Shown here one piece after another: positions 7,447-16,372 of a stretch of DNA of 64,000 nt. Source of the DNA: Mesoaciditoga sp. (GTDB taxonomy: Bacteria > Thermotogota > Thermotogae > Mesoaciditogales > Mesoaciditogaceae). A program made the translations under genes and the position numbers. How positions within the stretch are numbered: the first letter of the stretch is position 1; every line of letters begins with the position of its first letter. The notes below the pieces were generated by a model that was not told the DNA's origin, did no database searches, and saw only the letters and a program-made list of their open reading frames with translations. The stretch spans positions 24,800 to 88,799 of the forward strand of contig PNIW01000032.1 of the NCBI GenBank assembly GCA_002878315.1, written 5' to 3'.

Positions 7447-8733
7447 TTGGAAGTTTTGACGATCTTTTTTGGAATTCTTTCTGTTGTTTTTTTTGGGCTT
7501 TTCATTTTCTTTTACTTCATCCATAAGAGAAATTTAAGGATATTAAACAGTATATCCCATATAGTTTCCAACTCCAAAGACGACGTACCGGTCATAAGAT
7601 TGATAGATGCCTTGAAAGAGATGAAGGAAGATCTCGAATTAAGGTATTCGGAAGCAACAAAAAGTAAAGAAAACATGAGGATAATTTTGGAAAATGTCAA
7701 TGACGGTATAGTAATAGTCAATGGAGAAGGAAAGATTATGCTGAGCAATTCCAGCGTGTGTAAGTTTATGGGAATAGAAAATTGCTCTTTGGAAGGCAAG
7801 AAGATCGTCGAAGTCTTTGAGAATTACGACATTCTTAACTTCGTCGATAAGAACCTTAAAAATTTCACGACGGATTCATCTGAATTCGCTCTCGTTTATC
7901 CACAAAAGCGTTATCTTAAGTGCGATGCGATACCAGTCATTTTGAAAGAAAATGAGAAAGCACTGATAATAGTCATAAAAGATGTTACAAACGAGAGAGA
8001 ACTTGACAATTTCAGAAGAGAGTTCATTTCCAATGTCTCTCACGAGTTAAAAACTCCTCTGACATCTATTCATGGATATGCCGAGACTCTTATGGATGAT
8101 GATTTTAAAGATGTCGAGATGGTCAGGAAATTTCTTGGGATCATAGAAAATGAATCCGCAAGAATGAGCAGATTGATAAACGATCTGCTTGATCTTCAGA
8201 AATTGGAAGAGGGAAAGGCCGAATTCAAATTCGAAGAACTCGATCTTTCAAGAGTTGTAAATTACGTTTCAAGAATAGTCAAGCCAATGACAGAATCTCT
8301 CAATGTCGATCTTAGAATATCGTGCGAGGATCACATAAAGGTTTACGGTGATTTTGACAGGCTTGTTCAGGCCGTTTTGAATCTCACAGATAACGCCATA
8401 AAGTATACTTCCCAAAAGGAAAACGGGACAAAATTAGTTGAAGTCATATGCGAAAAGATCGATGATAAGAGTTGTCAGATAAGGGTAAGAGATACAGGCA
8501 TCGGCATACCTGCCGATGCCTTATCCCGTTTATTTGAGAGATTTTACAGGGTCGATAAAGCGAGATCAAGAAAGGTGGGAGGTACAGGCCTTGGCCTATC
8601 AATAGTTAAAATGATAGTTGAAGCCCATAAGGGAAAGGTAGAAGTATCGAGCGAGGTTGGAAAAGGGAGCGAGTTCAGAATAATTCTACCCCTTTCCGAA
8701 AATGTAAATGATAGCGATTCTATCCCTGCCTGA
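7447..8733 (+). CDS. PhoR-like sensor histidine kinase
   Basis: Membrane sensor kinase of 428 aa. One transmembrane helix at residues 5-25 leads into a cytoplasmic linker, then a PAS domain (about 75-180, with GIVIVNGEGKIMLSN). HisKA follows with the phosphorylated histidine in SNVSHELKTPL near 197. The HATPase domain has N-box NLTDNAIKY, G1 DTGIGIP and G2 GGTGLGLS. There is no sizeable extracellular loop, as in PhoR, so it probably senses a membrane or cytoplasmic cue. The start is TTG, 2 nt after the regulator. Its last 48 nt overlap the convergent prmC gene. Confidence 0.95.
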   Translation: MEVLTIFFGILSVVFFGLFIFFYFIHKRNLRILNSISHIVSNSKDDVPVIRLIDALKEMKEDLELRYSEATKSKENMRIILENVNDGIVIVNGEGKIMLSNSSVCKFMGIENCSLEGKKIVEVFENYDILNFVDKNLKNFTTDSSEFALVYPQKRYLKCDAIPVILKENEKALIIVIKDVTNERELDNFRREFISNVSHELKTPLTSIHGYAETLMDDDFKDVEMVRKFLGIIENESARMSRLINDLLDLQKLEEGKAEFKFEELDLSRVVNYVSRIVKPMTESLNVDLRISCEDHIKVYGDFDRLVQAVLNLTDNAIKYTSQKENGTKLVEVICEKIDDKSCQIRVRDTGIGIPADALSRLFERFYRVDKARSRKVGGTGLGLSIVKMIVEAHKGKVEVSSEVGKGSEFRIILPLSENVNDSDSIPA

Positions 8734-9486
8734 TATGTCCTTTAATATTTCGTATCTTCCAAACCTTTCAAAGATTTCTTTCAAAGATTTTCTGAATGGA
8801 TGTGCTATTTCGAAGTAAAATCTGCAAGCCTTGTAATTTTTTAGAACATCAATGTAAATTTCATTTCCGCTTTCTCCGCCCACAAGTGCCTCGTATGGTT
8901 CATGCAGATCTGAACTTTTCCATTCGTCTATTGTAAGGTAGGGGGGATTTGAGACAACGGCATCGAATTCATTTTCTTCTGAAATGTGAATCCTCTCGTA
9001 AACTCCTAATTTTTTGGCGTTAGAAAGGGCCAATTTTATGGCCTCTGCATTTATGTCCTTTATCCATACGTGCGCGTCGGGGAGAAATTTAGCGATAGAA
9101 ATCGCTATGGCTCCGCTTCCCGTTCCAAAATCGAGAAATTTTTTCCATCCTTCAATTTTGGCATCTTTTATAACCTTCTCGACTAATTCCTCTGTTTCGG
9201 GACGCGGAACGAGTACATTCTCGTTGATATCGAATTCAAGTCCCATGAACTCCTTTTTTCCCGTAAGATAGGCGATAGGCACTCCCTGAGATCTTTTTTC
9301 TATCAGGGATCTGTACATTTCAAAGGTTTTTTCGTCTACTTTGAAATCAAGATGGGAATATATCCAGTTTCTTTTCTTTGAAATCGCAAAACACAAAAGC
9401 ATCTCCGCGTCTAAACGCGGAGATAAGGATTTATCCTTTAAATATTTTGTTGAAAAATCTAAAATACTTTTGATGTCAAATTCCAA
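8686..9486 (-). CDS. prmC: Release-factor glutamine N5-methyltransferase
   Basis: Methylates the glutamine of the GGQ motif in peptide-chain release factors with SAM. At 266 aa it has normal length. The Rossmann SAM loop DFGTGSGAIA is at about 119-128, and the catalytic NPPY motif (VVSNPPYLT) at 180-183 is preceded by the N-terminal helical bundle with RPETEELV. It starts inside the end of the SufT-like gene (11-nt overlap), so it is the last gene of the phosphate-permease operon. Its 3' end runs 48 nt into the oppositely directed histidine kinase gene. Confidence 0.95.
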   Translation of the reverse strand: MEFDIKSILDFSTKYLKDKSLSPRLDAEMLLCFAISKKRNWIYSHLDFKVDEKTFEMYRSLIEKRSQGVPIAYLTGKKEFMGLEFDINENVLVPRPETEELVEKVIKDAKIEGWKKFLDFGTGSGAIAISIAKFLPDAHVWIKDINAEAIKLALSNAKKLGVYERIHISEENEFDAVVSNPPYLTIDEWKSSDLHEPYEALVGGESGNEIYIDVLKNYKACRFYFEIAHPFRKSLKEIFERFGRYEILKDISGRDRIAIIYIFGKG

Positions 9487-9775
9487 GTTTGGCCCTCAGT
9501 TCAGGATCGATCATATCTGGCGTCCATGGCGGATCCCACACTATCTCAACGTTAACAGATTTCACGTCTTTAACGGTCTGGATTGCATACTTGGCATCTT
9601 CTGTTATCATCGCCGTAAGAGGACAACCCATAAAGGTCATCGTCATTTTAACGTTAACATCACCATCTTCGGAAACATCCACCCCGTAAACAAGTCCCAA
9701 ACTCACAACATCAATTCCTATTTCGGGATCTATAACTCCCTTCAAGGCTTCCAAGATATCTTCTTTCTTTACCAT
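9476..9775 (-). CDS. MIP18/SufT-family iron-sulfur assembly protein (DUF59)
   Basis: A 99-aa single-domain protein of the DUF59/MIP18 family, which assists iron-sulfur cluster maturation (SufT, PaaD and CIA2-like members). Family marks are GVIDPEIGIDVVSLGLVYG near residues 13-31 and the conserved cysteine in FMGCPL. The ending PWTPDMI is also typical. It lies between a foldase gene (10-nt gap) and prmC (overlap) on the minus strand. No SUF genes are adjacent in the window, so its client is unknown. Confidence 0.9.
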   Translation of the reverse strand: MVKKEDILEALKGVIDPEIGIDVVSLGLVYGVDVSEDGDVNVKMTMTFMGCPLTAMITEDAKYAIQTVKDVKSVNVEIVWDPPWTPDMIDPELRAKLGI

Positions 9776-9785
9776 CTTGCACCTG

Positions 9786-10835
9786 CTATATCATTATCTT
9801 TATGTTGCTGCTGTTTTTGAATGGCTGGAAAACATTTTGTAGCCAGTTAGCCCATATCTGGGACTGTTTTTGAGAAAGCAACTGCTGGACTATCTGGGAT
9901 TGAACCTCAGCAAAGCTCTGGACAGAAGGTCCTTTTTTGCCTATGACTTTGAAGAGTTCCCATGAATTATTTACCTGAACCGGTCCTATGATGTCTCCTA
10001 TGTTGGCTCCAAAGAGTTTAACTTCAAAATCTGGCATATTTGGAGATTGTGGAATCCATCCGAGATCTCCATTTTCATTCTTAGTATTTGTATCGAGCGA
10101 GTATTTGGCCGCCGCCGATTCAAAGGTTATCTTTCCGGATTTGATGAGCGCAAGCACGCTTGCCGCCGTTGACTGGCTGCTTAAGGATATATGCTCGACA
10201 TCTATCTCTGGAGGATTCTGGAAGGAGTTGATATTTGAATTGTAATACTGCTGGGCCTCGGCCGTTGTAACAGTCGCCGAACTTGTGACTACCTTCTTCA
10301 ATTGATCGAGAGTCATTGAAAATTTCATCGTAAATAGTGAATCCTGCTCGAACTGATTTATATCTCCATATCCCTGTGACTGGAGATACTGGGAGAACTG
10401 ATCTTCAGTTATGTTGTATGCGCTAAGCATCTGGGCCACCTGTGCCTTTACCTGTGCGAGAGCCTGGGCATCTGTAACAACTATGTTGTACTTTTGTTTT
10501 GCCAACTGCTCCATCAAAACGGAATCAATAAGGTTATTCAGAACGCTTCTATTGTAGGCGGCAAGGAAGTTAAATCCGTCCTTTGTTGTCGTCATGAAGT
10601 TGTACATCTGGGGATTTATGTTTTTCAACTGGGCAAGTGTCGGAGCGACGTTTGAGGCCATATTGAGTATATTTGCGTATATGGGTTCACCGTTAACGAT
10701 TGCTACAACTGTCGTTGTTGAAGAAGAACCCAAAAGCAAAGATGTCGACGGCGCTGTCGTCGGGGTTGCATCAACTGCAAATACCGCAAGTGATGCGAAA
10801 ATTGCGATTACAAAAAACAAAACTACTTTTTTCAA
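9786..10835 (-). CDS. Secreted parvulin-type peptidyl-prolyl isomerase (SurA/PrsA-like foldase)
   Basis: Exported chaperone with cis-trans prolyl isomerase activity, 349 aa. MKKVVLFFVIAIFASLAVFA is a signal peptide. Residues ~45-200 form a SurA_N-like helical chaperone part rich in Gln, and residues ~205-305 a rotamase domain (IDVEHISLSS, then ENGDLGWIP and IGDIIGPVQV). The start is TTG with AAGGAGAG upstream, taken from the end of mazG. In this phylum such proteins would act on periplasmic and outer-toga proteins. The Gln-rich helices carry no lipobox. Confidence 0.9.
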   Translation of the reverse strand: MKKVVLFFVIAIFASLAVFAVDATPTTAPSTSLLLGSSSTTTVVAIVNGEPIYANILNMASNVAPTLAQLKNINPQMYNFMTTTKDGFNFLAAYNRSVLNNLIDSVLMEQLAKQKYNIVVTDAQALAQVKAQVAQMLSAYNITEDQFSQYLQSQGYGDINQFEQDSLFTMKFSMTLDQLKKVVTSSATVTTAEAQQYYNSNINSFQNPPEIDVEHISLSSQSTAASVLALIKSGKITFESAAAKYSLDTNTKNENGDLGWIPQSPNMPDFEVKLFGANIGDIIGPVQVNNSWELFKVIGKKGPSVQSFAEVQSQIVQQLLSQKQSQIWANWLQNVFQPFKNSSNIKIMI

Positions 10836-10841
10836 AACTTT

Positions 10842-11597
10842 TCACTCTCCTTCTTTGGATTTGTTCCAAAAATCTTCCATTACATCAAGTGGCTGGGTTT
10901 TTAAATCTATGCCTTTATTTTCTGCCATTTTATTCATCTTTTCAAATCGATTAACGAACTTTGCTGTGGATTTTCTCAGAGCGCTTTCCGAATCTATTCC
11001 AAGATGCCTTGCAAGGTTTACAACCGCAAACAAAAGATCTCCTATCTCTTCTTCTTTTTCAGAAAGACTCTTTGCATTCTTTACCTCTTCGATCTCTTCG
11101 TAGACTTTATCGTAGACTGGATCCACATCTTTCCAGTCGAAGCCGTACTCGGCCGCATTTTCTTGGATTCTTCTTGCCATCGAGAGGGCAGGGATAACGG
11201 GATTTATCTCTCCAAGTTTTGTTTTTGGCTTGCCCTTCTCCTTGGATTTTATCTCCTCCCACTTTTCGTAAGAATAACCCTTTTCGGAACCGAAAATGTG
11301 TGGATGCCTCCGTATCAATTTTTCGTTTAAATTTTCAACCACATCATAGAAATCAAAACTCTTCTCTTCTTCAGAAATTATCGCCTGAAAGACGATCTGA
11401 AGCAAAAGATCCCCAAGTTCTTCTTTGAGTTTCCCTTGATCACCCGAATCTACTGCCTCGACAACCTCAAAACTCTCCTCGACTATGTAAGGCTTAAGCG
11501 AAAGATGTGTCTGAGCTTTGTCCCATTCGCATCCATTCTTTGATCTCAAAATTCTCATTGTTTTTAGAAGTTCTTCGATTGCATTTGAATTTCCCAT
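10842..11597 (-). CDS. mazG: Nucleoside triphosphate pyrophosphohydrolase MazG
   Basis: House-cleaning enzyme that hydrolyses (d)NTPs to NMP and pyrophosphate. The 251 residues contain two MazG all-alpha modules. The first carries EELGDLLLQIVFQ, and the LIRRHPHIFG stretch is characteristic. The second has EKEEEIGDLLFAVVNLARHLG. Start choice: the region reads GTGATG, and I prefer the ATG at 11597, which overlaps the stop of the PhoU-like gene by one base. The GTG at 11600 is equally possible. It is co-transcribed with the phosphate permease genes upstream. Confidence 0.93.
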   Translation of the reverse strand: MGNSNAIEELLKTMRILRSKNGCEWDKAQTHLSLKPYIVEESFEVVEAVDSGDQGKLKEELGDLLLQIVFQAIISEEEKSFDFYDVVENLNEKLIRRHPHIFGSEKGYSYEKWEEIKSKEKGKPKTKLGEINPVIPALSMARRIQENAAEYGFDWKDVDPVYDKVYEEIEEVKNAKSLSEKEEEIGDLLFAVVNLARHLGIDSESALRKSTAKFVNRFEKMNKMAENKGIDLKTQPLDVMEDFWNKSKEGE

Positions 11598-12235
11598 CAC
11601 GCGCTCATCTTCAAAATTATTATCTCTATTCTGTCAGATGCGTCTTCGGCCCTGTCTGCTATGTCTCCTATCTGCAGTGCCAGTTCCCTTAATTGGATTT
11701 TACGCGCGAGTTCAATGTTCAAAGTAAAGACTTCTTTTATAAGAGATCTTTCTATTCCATCGCCGGTATTTTCCCATCTCTCAACTTCTAAGACGGCATT
11801 TTTAGATTTGTCTACGTCTTCAAAGAGATTTTCCACGGCAGTTGCGAGTGCTTTAAAGGATTCAACGGAACACTCATACTCTTTTATGTATTTGTCTCTG
11901 AGGGAATCTGGTATTTTAAGGCTTTGGAGGTATATAACATCCGCGACAGTTTCGGCCTTATTTGCAACCTTATCGACAGCCTCTATGAGTCCTAACATAT
12001 CACCTCTTGACTGGGCAAGAAAGGCTCCAGAATACATTAAAGTTTCGGCATTTCTGCGTATCGAGTCTGCTTCGCTTTCTTTTTGCCTGACATTCTTGAC
12101 TATATCTGTGCAATCTTCGTCGCAAGATAATTTTATTATTTTAAAAGTTTCATCTATAACCTGTCCGACCATATCGAGGTGATTCTTGAATAAACTGATA
12201 ACCTCATTCTCCTTTTTACCAAAGATCAAAGACAT
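11597..12235 (-). CDS. PhoU-like phosphate transport regulator (DUF47/TIGR00153)
   Basis: A 212-aa all-helical protein of the DUF47 family that normally partners PiT-type phosphate permeases. The repeated PhoU-like pattern is visible in GLIEAVDKVANKAETVADV (about 80-98) and the C-terminal LQIGDIADRAEDASDRIEI, whose acidic ExxxD-type clusters bind metal ions in PhoU relatives. It begins 3 nt after the PiT gene, which is the standard arrangement, and it probably gates or regulates that transporter in the cytoplasm. Confidence 0.92.
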   Translation of the reverse strand: MSLIFGKKENEVISLFKNHLDMVGQVIDETFKIIKLSCDEDCTDIVKNVRQKESEADSIRRNAETLMYSGAFLAQSRGDMLGLIEAVDKVANKAETVADVIYLQSLKIPDSLRDKYIKEYECSVESFKALATAVENLFEDVDKSKNAVLEVERWENTGDGIERSLIKEVFTLNIELARKIQLRELALQIGDIADRAEDASDRIEIIILKMSA

Positions 12236-12238
12236 TTT

Positions 12239-13180
12239 TTACCCCCAAACTTTCATTATCATGTATATTATAACAGCAATGGTACCTGTTATAAAAGGGG
12301 TAATAAGCCATCCGTTTACGATTTTCACAATCGTTTTTAAACTCACGGTTTTAAGGCCTTTTACAAGCCCGACGCCGGCCGTTGAACCCACCGACGCCTG
12401 TGCGCTCGATATCGGTATTCCTAAAAATGAAAAGATCAAAAGGGAGGTACCTTCCCCAAAGATCGCTATCGAAGAATCAAATGGCTCCATAATGGTAATA
12501 TCCTTTCCAACAGTTCTTATGACCTTTTTGCTTGCCGTCAAAAATCCCAAAGCCATCGCCAAGCCTCCGATTAAAAGTGCTTCTTCGTGACCGAAGAGCC
12601 CCTTCCCGACGAATGGACCTGTTATATTCGCAAGGTTATTTGCTCCCAAAGAATAGGACGCGTATATACTGAACGAAAATGACATTAACCTGACCATCGT
12701 TCCCCTGATCCTTAGAGATTTTAGACGGTTGTAGAAAAGTGATATTACAATGTATGAAAAAATGGCTATCACCAAAGCACCAAATGGAGTTATGATCCAC
12801 GAAGCTGCCACCTTTCCAACGATCCACCAATTAACATCGTGCTCGACAAGTCCCACGCCAACGAGGGCACCTATAATTCCCTGCGTTATCGAGGTGGGTA
12901 ATGAGTAATGTGTCATTATCAGCACAACAATTGCCGTACCGAGGGCAGCGCTCACGGAAATATCGAATGTAACATGCGTTACGGAATTCATCGTCGATAT
13001 TCCCGAATTCCCACCGATGAAGGCTCCTAAAAATATGAAAATTGCCCCTGCGATGGTGGCCGTTCTATACTTTATTATGTCGGACATTATGAGAGGGCCG
13101 AAGATCGTTGCCATGTTGTTGTAGCCTAAAGACCACCCCAAAAGCATGGCCGTTGCAATCATCAAAAGATCACGTAACAC
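12239..13180 (-). CDS. pit: PiT-family inorganic phosphate permease
   Basis: Ion-coupled low-affinity phosphate transporter, 313 aa, the short type common in archaea and thermophiles. The two inverted halves each carry the family signature: SLGYNNMATIFGP near residue 17 and SLGANNLANITGP near 178 (compare GANDVANA). About ten hydrophobic segments are visible. The start is GTG behind AAGGGGAAG. It leads a six-gene operon with the PhoU-like regulator directly after it. Counting by hand I found the start one base away from the track position and kept the track value. Confidence 0.92.
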   Translation of the reverse strand: MLRDLLMIATAMLLGWSLGYNNMATIFGPLIMSDIIKYRTATIAGAIFIFLGAFIGGNSGISTMNSVTHVTFDISVSAALGTAIVVLIMTHYSLPTSITQGIIGALVGVGLVEHDVNWWIVGKVAASWIITPFGALVIAIFSYIVISLFYNRLKSLRIRGTMVRLMSFSFSIYASYSLGANNLANITGPFVGKGLFGHEEALLIGGLAMALGFLTASKKVIRTVGKDITIMEPFDSSIAIFGEGTSLLIFSFLGIPISSAQASVGSTAGVGLVKGLKTVSLKTIVKIVNGWLITPFITGTIAVIIYMIMKVWG

Positions 13181-13230
13181 GTGCTTCCCCTTCTTTTAGT
13201 TTTAAACTTTCTCTACTGCATTAACTTAAA

Positions 13231-13259
13231 AGTATACTCCAAAAGATCGATTTGTTCAA
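13231..13259 (-). promoter_or_regulatory. Promoter of the pit-phoU-mazG-prmC operon
   Basis: On the minus strand TTGAAC (plus 13254-13259) and TATACT (plus 13231-13236) are separated by exactly 17 nt, about 50 nt before the pit start. This is the only strong promoter in front of the six-gene operon. No palindromic operator is evident in it. Confidence 0.65.
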
Positions 13260-13316
13260 TATAGATAGAATTCTAAACTTATCTTTTAAATTTCCGTCTA
13301 AATACAGGAGGCTAAA

Positions 13317-13402
13317 ATGAACATAGTGGAGTTGCTTTTGCGATTTTAATAGGACTTGGTTTGGTTGGCATTATGGTCGCGAGAAAAGATTCTCATAGAT
13401 AA
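13317..13402 (+). pseudogene. Frameshifted single-helix membrane peptide gene
   Basis: A strong ribosome-binding site (AGGAGGCTAAAATG) starts MNIVELLLRF and then a stop. One base later in frame, the DNA continues as an uninterrupted hydrophobic helix with a basic tail (GVAFAILIGLGLVGIMVARKDSHR) and a stop at 13402. A single missing G near 13331 (GTGGAG instead of GTGGGAG) would restore a 28-aa small membrane protein beginning MNIVGVAFAIL. It is either a broken small gene or a base-calling error. The end overlaps the convergent MutS-like gene by about 10 nt. Too short for the ORF track. Confidence 0.45.
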
Positions 13403-14889
13403 TCTTCCAGTTTTTTTAAGGCTTCATCGGTTATTTCAGAGGGAAAGCCAAAGATAGAAGCGATCTTTATGGCATCTCCATATTTGACGCTGAAATCTTT
13501 TGTAAGATGGTGATCTATTTTTGAATTGATATTTTTGGCGTTTATTTCCTCGTCAAAATTTATCTTTCCTATCATGTATTTGGGGCAATTCGTCTTTTCT
13601 ATTACGCGTTTGAAATGCGTGACCATGATGGAAAAATGATTCCTGTGTGAGAGGTATTCCGCAAGAGACTGAGCAAGTGCCTCCCCCTCGTAAGGGTTTG
13701 TGCCGGCACCGAACTCATCTATGAGAATAATGCCATTCCCGTCCATTTTCAATACTTCAGAGACATTTTCTATCTGATTTGCAAAAGATGACAGATCTGT
13801 ATGATTTGAGGACATGCCTATATATCTTATCCAGTCTACTTTGGGCAACTTTGCGTATTTTGCAGGGACTAAAAATCCGTAAGTCCCGAGAGCGCAGGAA
13901 AGCGCTATAGTCTTTAAAACCGTTGTTTTTCCTCCCATATTCGGGCCAAATATGATCGTCAAGCCACCGGTAAAAGAGCCGTCTAAAGGTGTATAATTTT
14001 GGACATTCTTTGCAATTACCGGATGGAAGGCCTTTGAAAGTTCTATACGATCTCCAAAATCTGGAAATGTGTAGCCGTCATTTATTGCCTTTACCTTTGA
14101 AAAGGCGAGATCGAATTTCGAGATTTTCGATATCTCTTCTTTAACGGACGGAATCCATTTCTTTATTTCGGAAGATAACCTTTTTATTTCTCTTTCTCTT
14201 TCATCTTTTAATTTTTCTTCGAGATCTGACATTTCATTCTGAAGTGAGATTATCTCTTCCGTTGGTCTGACCGAAAGCGTGTAGGTTTTTGTTCCTTCTC
14301 TTTCTATCATTACAAGGTTGGAATTTACAAGTGGGATTCCCTTTTCCTTTTCTATTACAAACCTTTTGTCATCGATTCGGATTCCAAACCTTCGCGCTAT
14401 CAATTCTATCTGCATTCTGTAAAGGCCGTCTATTTTTTTTCCTAAATCCGTGTACTTTTTTTCCATCTCTTCTATCATTGAATTTCGAGGAGCAAATGAA
14501 AAGGAACCTGTATTTTGGGGATCGATCAGAATCCAAAGTTCCTCAAAAGATCCAAAAAAATCTTTAAGGCAAGATGCATTTTTGAGCAGCCTGTGGTAAT
14601 ATATAAATCTTTTTATTTCGAATATGTCTATTTCTGTTGCCATATCGTGTTCGATATTCGATATTGTCGTCGTAATCTCATGAAAATCCCGCAAAAGACT
14701 TTCTATTCTTGTCCTTTGTTTTTCACATTCTCTCACCTTTGAAAGGAATGAGAAATAAGAAATCATCTCTTCTTTCAAAGGTGAGAGATTGGCAAAAAGA
14801 TTCTTTCCGAATACGCTTACAGGCTTGTAAAGATCTATGACTTTGTCGAAGAGACAAAAATTTTTTGTACTTTCATCTATGAATTCCAT
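13393..14889 (-). CDS. MutS-family ATPase (MutS2-like, without Smr domain)
   Basis: DNA-binding ABC-type ATPase of the MutS superfamily, 498 aa. The N-terminal half (to about 280) is helical, like the core and clamp regions of MutS2. The ATPase has Walker A GPNMGGKT at 315-322, the MutS signature region SSFANQIENVSEVL, and Walker B ILIDEFGAGTNPYEG near 388. There is no mismatch-recognition N-domain and no C-terminal Smr nuclease, and the length is well below MutS2 (about 750 aa). A mismatch-repair role is therefore unlikely, and the function is open. It is the last gene of the eight-gene purine-linked operon and overlaps the carboxypeptidase gene by 17 nt. Confidence 0.88.
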   Translation of the reverse strand: MEFIDESTKNFCLFDKVIDLYKPVSVFGKNLFANLSPLKEEMISYFSFLSKVRECEKQRTRIESLLRDFHEITTTISNIEHDMATEIDIFEIKRFIYYHRLLKNASCLKDFFGSFEELWILIDPQNTGSFSFAPRNSMIEEMEKKYTDLGKKIDGLYRMQIELIARRFGIRIDDKRFVIEKEKGIPLVNSNLVMIEREGTKTYTLSVRPTEEIISLQNEMSDLEEKLKDEREREIKRLSSEIKKWIPSVKEEISKISKFDLAFSKVKAINDGYTFPDFGDRIELSKAFHPVIAKNVQNYTPLDGSFTGGLTIIFGPNMGGKTTVLKTIALSCALGTYGFLVPAKYAKLPKVDWIRYIGMSSNHTDLSSFANQIENVSEVLKMDGNGIILIDEFGAGTNPYEGEALAQSLAEYLSHRNHFSIMVTHFKRVIEKTNCPKYMIGKINFDEEINAKNINSKIDHHLTKDFSVKYGDAIKIASIFGFPSEITDEALKKLEDYL

Positions 14890-16372
14890 AGATCTTCGAA
14901 AACTTCTCTTTTATGTAATTCACAAAATATTTGTGATTCAAAGGTTCACCGCTTACTCTCACGATCAAATCCTTCGGATCGTACATGGCACCAAATTTAT
15001 GTATCTTTTCCCTTTGCCATTCTCTAAAAATCTTCAAGTTTCCATTTGAGATTTGAGATTCAAGATCGTGAATTTCTTTCTTTGCGGCAGAGAAAAATTG
15101 AGAAGCATAGAGATTTCCTAACATGTAAGACGGAAAATATCCAAACTGGCCGCCAGACCAGTGAACATCTTGCAAAACACCGTGGGCTTCATCTGGCACA
15201 TCTACGTTTAGATACTCTTTCATCTTTTGATTCCATACATCTGGCAAATCTTCAACCTTTATTCTATCATTTATGAGTGATTCTTCTATTTCAAACCTTA
15301 CCATTATGTGAAGGTTGTACGTTACCTCATCGGCCTCTATTCTTATAAGAGAAGGCTTTGTGATGTTAATGGCTTTGTAAAATTCTTCAGGCGTTATTTT
15401 TTTAAATTGTGGAAAGATTTCGGAGAGTTTGGGAAAGAAGAATTTCCAAAATTCATAAGATCTACCAACAAGATTTTCCCATGTTCTCGATTGAGACTCG
15501 TGTATTCCCATCGAAGCGCCGGTGTGGACTGGCATCCATTTGTATTCTTCGGAAATACCCTGTTCGTAGAGCGCGTGCCCTCCTTCGTGCATCGTCGAAA
15601 ATAGAGCAGATGTCATATCGTCTAAATGATAATTCGTCGTGATCCTGACATCTCCATTTCCGATTCCCGTTGTGAAAGGATGGACCGTCTCGTCTATACG
15701 GCCAGATTGAAAGTCGTATCCCATCAACTCTAAAACCTCGCGAGATAACCTTTCTTGAGAGGCTTTATCAAAGGTTCCCTTTAAAATAGAATCGTCAGGC
15801 TTTTTTCCGCTGGATAATTCTTTTATGAACGGGACAAGTTCAGATTTAAGACCTTCTATTATCCTTTTGATCTCTTCAGTTGTCGTTGAAGGTTCGTACC
15901 CTTCGAGAAGGGCATCATATTTGTTTTTTTCGTATCCGTAATATTCAACGAATTCTTTTAAATATCCGACTATCTCTTCAAGATACGGGCGGAATTTTTT
16001 AAAATTCGATTCGGCCTTTGCTTCCTGCCAGACACTTTCTCCTTTTGAACAGGCTATCGTGAATTTTTCGAACTTTTCAGGTGGGATCGAAGAGGCTCGC
16101 CTGTACTCTTTGGTCGTAAGGTAGATATTTCTTCTATCGACCTCATTCAGTTTTTCGTTTATGCGGGGCCTGTTGAAATATTCAACAAAAGCGGCCATCT
16201 TCTCAGATGTGATCATTTCAAAGATGGTTCTTGCGAGTTTACCTGCAACTTCGGCCCTGTCCATTGCCGCCTTCGGCGGCATCTTGGTTCTCATATCCCA
16301 TTCAACAAGGGCATATGCGCTCGAATATTTCGCAATTTCAGCGTAGTAATTGTAAAATTCTTTTATCTCCAC
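14873..16372 (-). CDS. M32-family metallocarboxypeptidase (Taq type)
   Basis: Zinc carboxypeptidase that trims C-terminal residues from peptides in the cytoplasm. The 499-aa length is normal. The HEXXH zinc site is HEGGH at 262-266, with the family's third-ligand and substrate region IHESQSRTWEN near 291 and GIGNGDVRITT just upstream. DEAHGVLQDVHWSGG near 415 is another fixed motif of the family. It follows the amidohydrolase gene without a gap. The tie to the purine genes is positional only. Confidence 0.95.
   Translation of the reverse strand: MEIKEFYNYYAEIAKYSSAYALVEWDMRTKMPPKAAMDRAEVAGKLARTIFEMITSEKMAAFVEYFNRPRINEKLNEVDRRNIYLTTKEYRRASSIPPEKFEKFTIACSKGESVWQEAKAESNFKKFRPYLEEIVGYLKEFVEYYGYEKNKYDALLEGYEPSTTTEEIKRIIEGLKSELVPFIKELSSGKKPDDSILKGTFDKASQERLSREVLELMGYDFQSGRIDETVHPFTTGIGNGDVRITTNYHLDDMTSALFSTMHEGGHALYEQGISEEYKWMPVHTGASMGIHESQSRTWENLVGRSYEFWKFFFPKLSEIFPQFKKITPEEFYKAINITKPSLIRIEADEVTYNLHIMVRFEIEESLINDRIKVEDLPDVWNQKMKEYLNVDVPDEAHGVLQDVHWSGGQFGYFPSYMLGNLYASQFFSAAKKEIHDLESQISNGNLKIFREWQREKIHKFGAMYDPKDLIVRVSGEPLNHKYFVNYIKEKFSKIYGIHR

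Noticed and set aside
10594-11103. 169-aa plus-strand frame across the foldase and mazG genes
   Set aside because: Antisense across two real genes and their junction; composition is that of a reverse frame.
12239-13181. Possible frameshift in the PiT permease gene
   Set aside because: Hand counting near the start gave a one-base mismatch with the ORF track, but the translated protein is intact and family-like. I treat it as my counting error.
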